Source: Kangiella sp. (GTDB taxonomy: Bacteria; Pseudomonadota; Gammaproteobacteria; Enterobacterales; Kangiellaceae). From it: 15,914 nucleotides of DNA. Below the pieces are notes generated by a model, which saw only the letters and a list, made by a program, of their open reading frames with translations, was not told the origin of the DNA and made no database searches. Position numbers and translations under genes: made by a program. Where the stretch lies: positions 1-15,914 of the forward strand of contig JAPHRL010000060.1 of NCBI GenBank assembly GCA_026195755.1, written 5' to 3'. Below, piece by piece: positions 8,106 to 15,218 of the stretch (its first letter is position 1; each line of letters begins with the position of its first letter).

Positions 8106-8847
8106 TATTCTCTTCTACCTCATTTGGAGTTTGCTGCTGTGAACTATCTTGCCAAGGATAATCCTGCAAAAGAGTTTCACCACCACGCCCAGAAGATGTG
8201 ACTTGCACCCGAACCAGCTCGGGCTCAAAATTTTCTGGAATATTAAAGGTTCCTCTGTGACTTCCCACATAACGGAACTTGAACTGAGTATCTTGCAACG
8301 ACAGAGCTTCTAACTCTTGTAAGCTATAACTTTTGTCTTTACCGTTTTCCTTTCCTACTAAAGTAATAGAATAGGAACCCGAGACATCTCGTTGTTGCTG
8401 CCCGGCCTGAATCAGCATTAAACGAAAGCTGAACTCATCCACTTTACCGCCTACAGACTCCCATACAAAGCTAGCAATTTGCAAGCCACTTTCCACAGCA
8501 TTGGGATCGAATATACGTAAAAATGCCTGTTTTTCTTTTTCCAGGTTATGAATTTGAGTATTTAGCTTTTGAATCTCTTTTTTCAGCTGGGCTGTAACCT
8601 GATGCTCAACTTGATATTGTTGTTGCCAATGAATCAAGCTGTTATTGGATTCTTCGAGCTGACTGCGTAAATTTCCTAAACGCTCGTTAGCTGACCCAAA
8701 GCCACGATATTGACGCTCACTGAGCCAATAACCAAGGCCAATAGAGCCCAACAAAATAATCAGCACAAAACTGGCCCAACTCCAATACCAAGTGGCTTTG
8801 CGACGTTTGCGAATGATATAGTCAGGTTGATAGGATTCTTTAGTCAT
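8095..8847 (-). CDS. DUF6776-type inner-membrane coiled-coil protein
   Basis: The 250-residue product has a basic cytoplasmic N-terminus, one membrane helix (about 20-42), a Gln- and Glu-rich coiled coil (about 53-108) and a periplasmic domain (about 112-225) rich in beta-strand patterns, then a polar tail. It matches in layout the DUF6776 proteins that commonly precede bactofilin genes in Pseudomonas-like genomes (from memory). Its overlap with the bactofilin gene suggests that the two products work together, perhaps linking the filament to the periplasm; this is inference. No molecular activity is known to me. The ATG lacks a clear Shine-Dalgarno sequence. Confidence 0.8.
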   Translation of the reverse strand: MTKESYQPDYIIRKRRKATWYWSWASFVLIILLGSIGLGYWLSERQYRGFGSANERLGNLRSQLEESNNSLIHWQQQYQVEHQVTAQLKKEIQKLNTQIHNLEKEKQAFLRIFDPNAVESGLQIASFVWESVGGKVDEFSFRLMLIQAGQQQRDVSGSYSITLVGKENGKDKSYSLQELEALSLQDTQFKFRYVGSHRGTFNIPENFEPELVRVQVTSSGRGGETLLQDYPWQDSSQQQTPNEVEENNVG

Positions 8848-8910
8848 AAATCGTTGAAATCATTTGTTCTTACGGCTGCATTTTCTTATTATGTAACTAA
8901 TTGAATACAA

Positions 8911-8929
8911 TGGCTAATTTTTTTAGCCA
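8911..8929. repeat. Inverted repeat in the divergent DUF6776/clcA gap
   Basis: TGGCTAA (8911-8917) and TTAGCCA (8923-8929) are exact mirror arms around a 5-T loop. The 163-bp gap between the divergent DUF6776 and clcA genes has no clear sigma-70 promoter otherwise. The repeat could be an operator for either gene or a small hairpin; I cannot decide. Confidence 0.5.
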
Positions 8930-9010
8930 AAGCCGAAGCGAGGATCAATTGCGATTACAGCAAATTTATTCATCGCAGGGAACAAAACTTATCACAAACT
9001 CACAACGCCA

Positions 9011-10786
9011 ATGACACTGATCGACCGCTTACGATTACGACTTGGGGGCTTTGATGCATTAGCCCTAATGGCGGTTATTGGATTAATCTGTGGTCTACTG
9101 GCCGGCGGTTCAAACATTCTGTTTCGCCTATTTACTGAAAGCTCGCTCGTCCTTTGGGCAACTGATCCTGACAGCAACACTGATTACGAAACCATGGATT
9201 GGCTATATCGCCTGTTATTGCCAACCATTGGCGGGTTAGTGGTGGGTTTGTTATTACAAAAACTCAAGCCTGAATATCGTCAAGTTGGCGTATCTCATGT
9301 ATTGGAACGCATGAGTTATCACCAGGGACACTTACCGCCACAAAATGCTTTCGTTCAATTTATCCTCGGTGGACTGACGATTGCTTCGGGCCAATCGGTT
9401 GGTCGTGAAGGCCCCGGCATTCACCTGGGCTCTGCCTCAGCCAGCTGGGTTGGGCAAAAATTGAAGCTACCCAACAACAGTACCCGTATTCTGGTTGGTT
9501 GTGGTTGCGCTGCCGCCATCTCCGCGAACTTTAATACACCGCTGGCCGGGGTGATTTTCGCCATGGAAATCATCATCATGGAATATGCGGTAGCCAGCTT
9601 TATTCCGATCATTTTGGCGTCCGTTGCTGGTGCTATTCTGACGCGACTGGTGTTTGGCGATGGTGCTTCTTTCGATGTACCCTCCAAGCTTGATATTCAG
9701 TCACTCTGGGAAATGCCCTACTTCTTATTGGTGGGGTTTGCTGGCGGTGTCTTTGCCAGTGTTTTTATTATTGCTACGCGCAAAGTCAGGCAGGTATCCC
9801 GAGAATGGCCAGTTTGGCTCAAAACCACTGTCGCCGGAACCAGCGTTGGCATTATTGCCATCGGTATCCCACAAGTGATGGGAATTGGTTACGACTCGGT
9901 TAACGGTGCCCTGCAAGGAGAGTTAGCATTAACGATTCTTGCTCTTGCGTTAGTGGGTAAACTGATAGCAACCATCATCTGTTCGGGCCTATCACTACCA
10001 GGCGGTGTTATCGGTCCAGCCCTGTTTATGGGCGCTATGCTCGGTGGCGTCATGGGCAACATCGGTGGGGAGCTATTCCCCGACCACGCCAGCTACACGG
10101 GTTTTTATGCCATGATTGGTATGGCAACCGTGATGGGTGCAGTTCTGCAGGCACCGCTTGCCGCCCTGATGGCTTTATTGGAACTGACCAACAACCCGAA
10201 CATTATTTTCCCGGGCATGTTTTCAATCGTGATTGGCAATCTGGTCGTGACCCAGCTATTTAAACAGCAGTCTTTCTGGGAAACTCAAATGACCGACCGC
10301 GGACTCGATTTACGCGTCAGCCCCATCAAACAGGTGCTACGCAGCATTGGTGTCGCCGGGGTTATGTCACGCAGCATAGCAACACTCAACTTCCGCTCCA
10401 CACCGGACGAAATCGAAGTTGCACTCAAAGACAAACCGCGCTGGGTTCTGGTTATGGAAGATGAGCATGTGACTTCCATGATGGTGGCCAGCGATCTGGT
10501 TCGCTATATGATGGAGCGCGAAGAAAAGCAGCGTGAAGAAACGCCAAAACCTGACGCAGAACAAAAACGTAAAGTCATTAATCTACTAAAAATACCAGCT
10601 AATCGTCAGAATCTGGTATCGATCACGTTACAGGCGACGCTTGAAGAGACTTTCGACAAGATGGAACAGGCGAAAATGTCAGCGGCTTATGTGTACCGGA
10701 TCACACACGACGGACAAGAACGTATTTATGGTGTTATCACCCGCGATATGATTACTGACCAATACGTCTACTCAAAAAAACCATAA
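9011..10786 (+). CDS. CLC-family chloride channel/transporter with tandem CBS domains
   Basis: This 591-residue inner-membrane protein moves chloride or a related anion. The CLC domain (about 15-425) has the GREGPGIHLG motif (131-140) with the gating Glu133, NTPLAGVIFAME (175-186), and the GKxxATxxCSGLSLPGGVIGP region (316-336). The GSGIP selectivity motif of E. coli ClcA appears to be replaced by GVSHV (93-97). By alignment by eye the internal proton glutamate (Glu203 of ClcA) is Ile187. A cytoplasmic CBS pair follows (about 446-500 and 530-583), probably a nucleotide-binding regulator. No Shine-Dalgarno is visible before the ATG, and no upstream ATG, GTG or TTG is in frame nearby. hemJ follows after 10 bp. 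Confidence 0.92.
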   Translation: MTLIDRLRLRLGGFDALALMAVIGLICGLLAGGSNILFRLFTESSLVLWATDPDSNTDYETMDWLYRLLLPTIGGLVVGLLLQKLKPEYRQVGVSHVLERMSYHQGHLPPQNAFVQFILGGLTIASGQSVGREGPGIHLGSASASWVGQKLKLPNNSTRILVGCGCAAAISANFNTPLAGVIFAMEIIIMEYAVASFIPIILASVAGAILTRLVFGDGASFDVPSKLDIQSLWEMPYFLLVGFAGGVFASVFIIATRKVRQVSREWPVWLKTTVAGTSVGIIAIGIPQVMGIGYDSVNGALQGELALTILALALVGKLIATIICSGLSLPGGVIGPALFMGAMLGGVMGNIGGELFPDHASYTGFYAMIGMATVMGAVLQAPLAALMALLELTNNPNIIFPGMFSIVIGNLVVTQLFKQQSFWETQMTDRGLDLRVSPIKQVLRSIGVAGVMSRSIATLNFRSTPDEIEVALKDKPRWVLVMEDEHVTSMMVASDLVRYMMEREEKQREETPKPDAEQKRKVINLLKIPANRQNLVSITLQATLEETFDKMEQAKMSAAYVYRITHDGQERIYGVITRDMITDQYVYSKKP

Positions 10787-10796
10787 GGCGAAACGC

Positions 10797-11216
10797 ATGT
10801 TGTGGATTAAAACTTTTCATATTTTTTTTATGGTTGCCTGGTTTGCCGGCATTTTTTATTTACCGCGAATTTTTGTCAATCTGGCGATGACTGAAAATGA
10901 CGGTGCTTTTAATCAGCTCAATATTATGGCGCGTAAGCTGTATCGCTTTATCACACCTTTCATGGTCTTGACCGTTATCTTTGGCCTGTGGCTCGCCTCC
11001 TACAATTGGAGCTACTACATGAGCTCAGGCTGGTTCCACGCCAAGATGACACTGATCGTTTTATTGATTATTTATCACTTCATCTGCGGCATGTACCAAA
11101 AGCAATTTGCCGACGGCAGCTGTAACAAAAGCCAAACCTATTTCCGGGTCTTTAACGAGTTACCGGTTCTGATTCTGCTGGGAGCTCTGATTCTGGCAAT
11201 TGTGAAGCCGTTTTAG
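10797..11216 (+). CDS. hemJ: Protoporphyrinogen IX oxidase HemJ
   Basis: HemJ is the membrane enzyme that oxidises protoporphyrinogen IX to protoporphyrin IX, the penultimate step of heme synthesis in many bacteria lacking HemG and HemY. The 139-residue protein has four hydrophobic helices and the family N-terminus MLWIKTFHIFFMVAWFAG, including His8. Further signatures are FYLPRIFV (20-27), WFHAKMTLI with His81 and Lys83, and RVFNELPVLILL near the end. AAGG precedes the ATG, and the gene probably shares a transcript with the CLC gene. Its last 65 bp are also coding on the other strand, for the end of the DUF817 protein. Confidence 0.93.
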   Translation: MLWIKTFHIFFMVAWFAGIFYLPRIFVNLAMTENDGAFNQLNIMARKLYRFITPFMVLTVIFGLWLASYNWSYYMSSGWFHAKMTLIVLLIIYHFICGMYQKQFADGSCNKSQTYFRVFNELPVLILLGALILAIVKPF

Positions 11217-12009
11217 TTCCTGGTATTTGCATCGGCAATTTTATTCGATTAACCAAAGTTACCAGCACAAAGCTCAACAGCATCAATAAATACCAGGACG
11301 ATAGCTTGGCAAGCGGCACCATCTGCCAGGCTTCTTTTTGGTTGGGATAAAGCCATATGTTGGCGTAAGTAGCAATATTCTCAGCGAACCAGATAAAGAG
11401 CGCGACCAGAAGCCAGCCAAATAGCAATGGCATTTTGCGGTGGGTTTTAATCACCTTGAAGTGAATCCGGGTACTAAACAACAGATAAAAAGTGACTACC
11501 AAAATAACCCAACGTAAGTCATACCAATAATGATGGGTAAAGAAATTAATATAGACAGCGGTGACTAAAATAACCGTTGTCCATTTAGATGGATAATTGC
11601 TGTAACGGAAATCAAAAATGCGCCAGACGCGTGCCAGATAGCTGCCTACCGCACTGTACATAAAGCCAGTAAACAATGGCACATTGGCAATACCAAAAAT
11701 AAATTCTTCAGGATAGTGCCAGGACTGAATGGCATCGGAAGTCTTAAATAACTCCATTACCGTGGCCACCAGGTGGAAGACGATAATGACCAAGGCCTCT
11801 TTCCAGGTTTCCAGCTTAAACAGCAACATCAAAACCTGAAACAAAATCGCGGCAAGGAAAATAAAGTCGTAGCGGTGCAGACCATCAATCGGATACCAGT
11901 ACTTGGTAACCAGCATCACGGCCAGCAAGAAACCACCGAACATACAGGCATAGGCCTGCTTCAAGCCAAAAACCCAGAACTCATGCACAAACTGTTTGAT
12001 ATTCTTCAT
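11152..12009 (-). CDS. DUF817 family integral membrane protein
   Basis: The 285-residue product is almost entirely membrane helices (about eight) and follows the DUF817 pattern: FGLKQAYACMFGG (14-26), LHRYDFIFLAA, HLVATVMELFKTS, NVPLFTGFMYSAVGSYLARVWRIFDFR and NFFTHHYWYDLRW. No biochemical function is known to me for the family. The last residues after about position 260 are a polar Pro/Glu/Ser tail, of which the final 21 codons lie on the antisense of hemJ. The start has no well-placed ribosome site; a hairpin (12014-12048) ends 5 bases before the ATG. It may be read on from msrAB, which ends 92 bp upstream with no good terminator. Confidence 0.88.
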   Translation of the reverse strand: MKNIKQFVHEFWVFGLKQAYACMFGGFLLAVMLVTKYWYPIDGLHRYDFIFLAAILFQVLMLLFKLETWKEALVIIVFHLVATVMELFKTSDAIQSWHYPEEFIFGIANVPLFTGFMYSAVGSYLARVWRIFDFRYSNYPSKWTTVILVTAVYINFFTHHYWYDLRWVILVVTFYLLFSTRIHFKVIKTHRKMPLLFGWLLVALFIWFAENIATYANIWLYPNQKEAWQMVPLAKLSSWYLLMLLSFVLVTLVNRIKLPMQIPGTKTASQLPESELPAESEPVTR

Positions 12010-12013
12010 GTAA

Positions 12014-12048
12014 GTAGTGCCATTCCCCAGTTGATGGAATGATACTAC
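12014..12048 (-). repeat. Hairpin just before the DUF817 gene
   Basis: Arms GTAGTGCCATTCC (12014-12026) and GGAATGATACTAC (12036-12048) pair at 11 of 13 positions around a 9-base loop. No T run follows on either strand, so it is not a standard terminator. In the leftward mRNA it would sit in the leader, ending 5 bases before the start codon, and could influence translation. Confidence 0.5.
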
Positions 12049-12101
12049 CTAATTTATTGGGCAAAATCCTGCGTAATTATGGCCAATTCTGTTAACAGCC
12101 A

Positions 12102-13433
12102 TTACAGCTTTGCTCTGGGCACAAACTCCAAGACAGTGGCGTTGATGCAATAGCGTCGCTTACCATTCGGGCCATCATCGAACACATGTCCCAGATGAAT
12201 GCCTGTCGATGCAGAGCGAAGCTCAGTGCGCTGCATGCCCATACTGTTATCTTCGTGATAGGTCACCGCACCATCAACGGGCTTGGTGAATGATAACCAG
12301 CCAGTTCCTGAGTTAAATCTATCGCGAGTATCAAACAATGGCTGCCCACTGAGCTTGTCGACAAAAACACCGTCCGGTGTATCTTTGAAAATTTCATATT
12401 GCTTACAGAAACGTCCATCGGTGCCTTTCTGAAACGCCACATTGAAAGCCTCCGAATCACCCAGCTTGAAGTAACCCAGCGCTTTGTAGAATTCTTTCGC
12501 CGATAAATAACCCTGATAGCCTAAAGCCTCTTTGCCATTCTCAATAAACAGGATGGTCGGTGTTGCCCAAGTGGGTGTCGTCACTTCCAATCCATCCAGT
12601 TGCGAAGCATAACGGAACGTCATCGGAATGGTGCCCTGATAATCATTCGCCACATCCTTTTTGAATTTCTCGCAATAAGGGCAATAGTCCTGCGAATCGA
12701 CAATCACAATCTGCTTGCCGCTTAACAAGGCGCTGTTATCGACTTCATCAAGATCCTGTTTGCCGTCAAAAGTCACACCAGTGGAAAAGTCAGGGCAATA
12801 TCCATTCGGATTTTTACGCAGATAGTCCTGATGATACTCTTCTGCAGGGTGAAATTTATCGAGCGGCTTGATCACGGTAACAATCTTGCCGTAACCAGCT
12901 TTACTCATCAGTTCCTGAAACTCGTCTTTTAAACGATTGGCAATTTTTTCCTGCTCAGGACTATTGGTCAAAATGGTGGAACGGTATTGAGTTCCGACAT
13001 CGTTGCCCTGACGATTTAATTGAGTCGGGTCATGAGACTCGAAATAATCTTTGATAATGGTTTCAAGACTGATTTGTTGCGGATTAAACGTCACTTTAAC
13101 CACTTCCGCATAATTATCTGGATTGAGCTTATGGTTGGATTTGGTGATTTCAGCATAAGTCGCCGGATGGCCACGCCCATCGGCATAACCCACTTCGGCA
13201 TCGATAACACCTGGTAGCGCTTCCAAACGCTTCTCAGCACCCCAGAAACAGCCCTCACCCAGCACAATGGTATCCACATGCTTGGTCGCAGGCATATCCT
13301 GCTCAAGGCTTTCAGGTTTTTCTTTATTAACAAAGGGTTGCTTGGATAAGCTTGCAGATTGAGCTCGCATCATCACAAAAGCCAGTCCAGCGACGACCAG
13401 CACGGTGATAATAAAAATTAAAACATTTTTCAT
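12102..13433 (-). CDS. msrAB: Membrane-anchored MsrA-thioredoxin-MsrB fusion (methionine sulfoxide reductase)
   Basis: This 443-residue protein repairs oxidised methionine in exported proteins. An N-terminal membrane helix (about 4-22) points the rest to the periplasm. The MsrA domain (about 52-220) has the nucleophile Cys62 in GCFWG, YHQDYL (200-205) and Cys213 in NGYCP. A thioredoxin-fold segment (about 238-322) carries CPYC (251-254) and a cis-proline loop TPT (291-293). The MsrB domain (about 325-440) has Cys429 in RRYCINA and GTGWLSF (376-382). Its usual zinc CxxC pairs are missing, and Thr377 replaces a common resolving cysteine. The order differs from Neisseria PilB, where thioredoxin comes first. 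The ribosome site is weak (GTGAG). A likely promoter lies at 13469-13497. Confidence 0.93.
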   Translation of the reverse strand: MKNVLIFIITVLVVAGLAFVMMRAQSASLSKQPFVNKEKPESLEQDMPATKHVDTIVLGEGCFWGAEKRLEALPGVIDAEVGYADGRGHPATYAEITKSNHKLNPDNYAEVVKVTFNPQQISLETIIKDYFESHDPTQLNRQGNDVGTQYRSTILTNSPEQEKIANRLKDEFQELMSKAGYGKIVTVIKPLDKFHPAEEYHQDYLRKNPNGYCPDFSTGVTFDGKQDLDEVDNSALLSGKQIVIVDSQDYCPYCEKFKKDVANDYQGTIPMTFRYASQLDGLEVTTPTWATPTILFIENGKEALGYQGYLSAKEFYKALGYFKLGDSEAFNVAFQKGTDGRFCKQYEIFKDTPDGVFVDKLSGQPLFDTRDRFNSGTGWLSFTKPVDGAVTYHEDNSMGMQRTELRSASTGIHLGHVFDDGPNGKRRYCINATVLEFVPRAKL

Positions 13434-13468
13434 CTAACTCACACCATTATTCAGGGATGGATTCAGTA

Positions 13469-13497
13469 TGCATAAAAGCCAATGAAAATTTAGTCAA
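13469..13497 (-). promoter_or_regulatory. Possible msrAB promoter
   Basis: On the minus strand TTGACT (13492-13497) is a near-consensus -35. The -10 position 17 bp downstream holds TATGCA (13469-13474), a poor match. It lies 36 bp before the start codon. Confidence 0.45.
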
Positions 13498-13559
13498 TGC
13501 CCTTTGCACACAATGAACTGATGTAAGTTAGAGTTGTGATCTGTTAATTTGTTACAGAT

Positions 13560-14405
13560 TTATAAGACTTCATAGAACCAGCGAACAACATCAACGCCAT
13601 CTTTAGTTTCGACAACAAACTCTGACTTGATATTTTCAAATGGTAAGCGGTCTAACTCATCATTAAGCAATACAATGACTTGTAAAGAATCCCCTTTCCT
13701 AACTTTGAACTCTAAAACGGCCGTGTTACCTATCCATGAATCACATTTTTCTATTCGTTCTAAATCAAGGCTTATTTCATCTTCTTTTGAACAAGTTGTA
13801 GGGACTTCATCCTCTTCAGAATACAGGTTGCCTTCTTTATCCATTAATAACTCATTAGTACTAACCAAAGAGCCATCCTCTTCTAAAATCCTTTTCACAT
13901 TATCTTCAACGTCATAAAGAATAGAGTATTTCAGATTGTTAAATGAGTTTTCTGTAGATATACAGCTTCTTTCAAGTGCATCATAGTTAATATTGTTATC
14001 AAAATATTCTGACATCGGTTCATTAAAGCAGTAGGTAGAACTTTTACTTATTTGTTTATTGATCAAATAATCTGCTTTAAGTAGTTTTTGAGAATTCTCA
14101 TTTTCTATCGGTTCTAGAATAAATAAATAGTCTTCTGAACCACGGTAGATTTTACCATGCTCATATTCTGCAGCTAATACGATTGTTTCATTCGTGTTGT
14201 GAAAGCTATCTTTCACTTTTATTTTATACCGATAATAGACGCTAGTGCATAATAACCCATCCTCAAAGCACCCTTTAGGGTGTACATCAGGAATGAGTTC
14301 TTTGCTCAATATATTCCCTTTAACAATCAAGTAGCCATCATCAGCAACAGTGGTTTCTATTAATGCTAGTAACCCCAAAAAAGCAGCTAGTTTTAATAAT
14401 CTCAT
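13560..14405 (-). CDS. Unrecognised secreted protein with six cysteines
   Basis: I do not recognise this 281-residue protein. A signal peptide is clear (about 1-21: MRLLKLAAFLGLLALIETTVA). The mature part is acidic, rich in Asn, Glu, Asp and Tyr, with alternating beta-like segments and six cysteines (46, 53, 126, 148, 205, 221), enough for three disulfides in the periplasm or outside. The DNA looks more AT-rich than its neighbours, which hints at recent arrival or weak constraint. AAGGA precedes the ATG. It lies 26 bp behind the YbjQ-family gene and is probably the last gene of the sigma-factor operon. A weak inverted repeat (13539-13559) directly follows the stop codon, but without a T run. 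Confidence 0.75.
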   Translation of the reverse strand: MRLLKLAAFLGLLALIETTVADDGYLIVKGNILSKELIPDVHPKGCFEDGLLCTSVYYRYKIKVKDSFHNTNETIVLAAEYEHGKIYRGSEDYLFILEPIENENSQKLLKADYLINKQISKSSTYCFNEPMSEYFDNNINYDALERSCISTENSFNNLKYSILYDVEDNVKRILEEDGSLVSTNELLMDKEGNLYSEEDEVPTTCSKEDEISLDLERIEKCDSWIGNTAVLEFKVRKGDSLQVIVLLNDELDRLPFENIKSEFVVETKDGVDVVRWFYEVL

Positions 14406-14431
14406 TATTAGTCCTTATAAATTAGAAATTT

Positions 14432-14764
14432 TTACCCTTCCTTTTCCATCACCACCGCTGTACCAAAGGCTAACAACTCAGCGGCCATACTGGCGATCAT
14501 GGAGGTTTCGAAACGCACGCCAACGACAGCGTTTGCACCGAGCATTCTGGCTTCGTCACACATGCGATCTATCGCCTGCTCACGGCTTTCCGCCATCAGC
14601 TTGGTGTATTCATGCACTTCACCACCAACCAGGTTACGCAAGCCTGCCAGAATATCTTTACCCACATGGCGTGTGCGCACGGAATTGCCACGCACTATAC
14701 CGATGACTTTGCTTACCTTGTGACCTGGCACTTGTTCCACTGTATAGACTTCAATATCGTTCAT
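14432..14764 (-). CDS. YbjQ/UPF0145 family protein
   Basis: The 110-residue cytoplasmic protein matches the YbjQ (DUF74) family, often called putative heavy-metal-binding: VPGHKVSKVIGIVRGNSVR near the N-terminus, LVGGEVHEYTKLMAESREQAIDRM in the middle, and LGANAVVGVRFET towards the end. These proteins form pentamers in known structures; their function is unclear. I chose ATG 14764, which has AAGGA 8 bases upstream and matches the usual start. A longer frame from 14821 would overlap the anti-sigma gene and add unrelated residues. It lies 16 bp behind the anti-sigma gene, so co-transcription is likely. Confidence 0.9.
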   Translation of the reverse strand: MNDIEVYTVEQVPGHKVSKVIGIVRGNSVRTRHVGKDILAGLRNLVGGEVHEYTKLMAESREQAIDRMCDEARMLGANAVVGVRFETSMIASMAAELLAFGTAVVMEKEG

Positions 14765-14780
14765 TCTTTTATTCCTTCTA

Positions 14781-15218
14781 TTAAAATTTAACGTTCTTAT
14801 ATTTGTCTGTTTTAAGGGCAATCATTCGTTGGCGTAACACGCTACCCAATAATAACAGCACACCAGCTTCAATCAAAAAGACACCTGCTTTTACCCAGAA
14901 TGGAACTGATGGTTCGGTGTAGAAGGTAAATAGCTGCCACACCATAAAACCGACAAAGCCGATAATTAAAATAATCCAGCCCACTATTGCCATACCGTTG
15001 GCCACGGGCTCTTTCATGATTTTATCCAATTGTGCCTCCTCGCATTCGGGGTATTGCAAATTACCCATTTCCTGCTTAATCGCCAATAAATCGTCATACA
15101 CGGCTCGACACTGGTCGCATGATTCAATATGCACACGCACTCTTTGTCGATCCTGTTGGTTCAATTCATGATCGATATAACCGCTGATTAATTCCTGGGT
15201 TTTATCACACAGATTCAT
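14781..15218 (-). CDS. Zinc-finger membrane anti-sigma factor
   Basis: The 145-residue product should hold the upstream ECF sigma factor inactive at the membrane. Its N-terminal anti-sigma zinc-finger domain (about 1-45) has the HxxxCxxC motif, His30, Cys34 and Cys37, with Cys4 or His17 as a possible fourth ligand. Two membrane helices follow (about 76-95 and 107-125) joined by a short loop, leaving almost no periplasmic sensor domain. The gene begins inside the sigma gene (14-bp overlap), the usual layout for a sigma and anti-sigma pair. Whether the finger binds zinc or senses redox cannot be told here. Confidence 0.87.
   Translation of the reverse strand: MNLCDKTQELISGYIDHELNQQDRQRVRVHIESCDQCRAVYDDLLAIKQEMGNLQYPECEEAQLDKIMKEPVANGMAIVGWIILIIGFVGFMVWQLFTFYTEPSVPFWVKAGVFLIEAGVLLLLGSVLRQRMIALKTDKYKNVKF

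Noticed and set aside
8840..8863. Seven-codon upstream frame overlapping the DUF6776 start
   Set aside because: No ribosome site precedes it, and such short frames arise often by chance.
12089..12098. Ten-base palindrome CTGTTAACAG just after msrAB
   Set aside because: It is short and lacks a T run or nearby promoter, so it was not called as a terminator or operator.
13539..13559. Inverted repeat after the unknown secreted gene as a terminator
   Set aside because: The 6-bp stem is AT-rich and is followed by CACAAC rather than a U tract on the minus strand.
13627..13917. Rightward 96-codon open frame inside the unknown secreted gene
   Set aside because: The leftward frame has a signal peptide, a ribosome site and operon position; the rightward one has none of these.
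14765..14821. Longer N-terminus for the YbjQ-family protein
   Set aside because: It overlaps the anti-sigma coding end, while ATG 14764 has a good AAGGA site and the expected family start.
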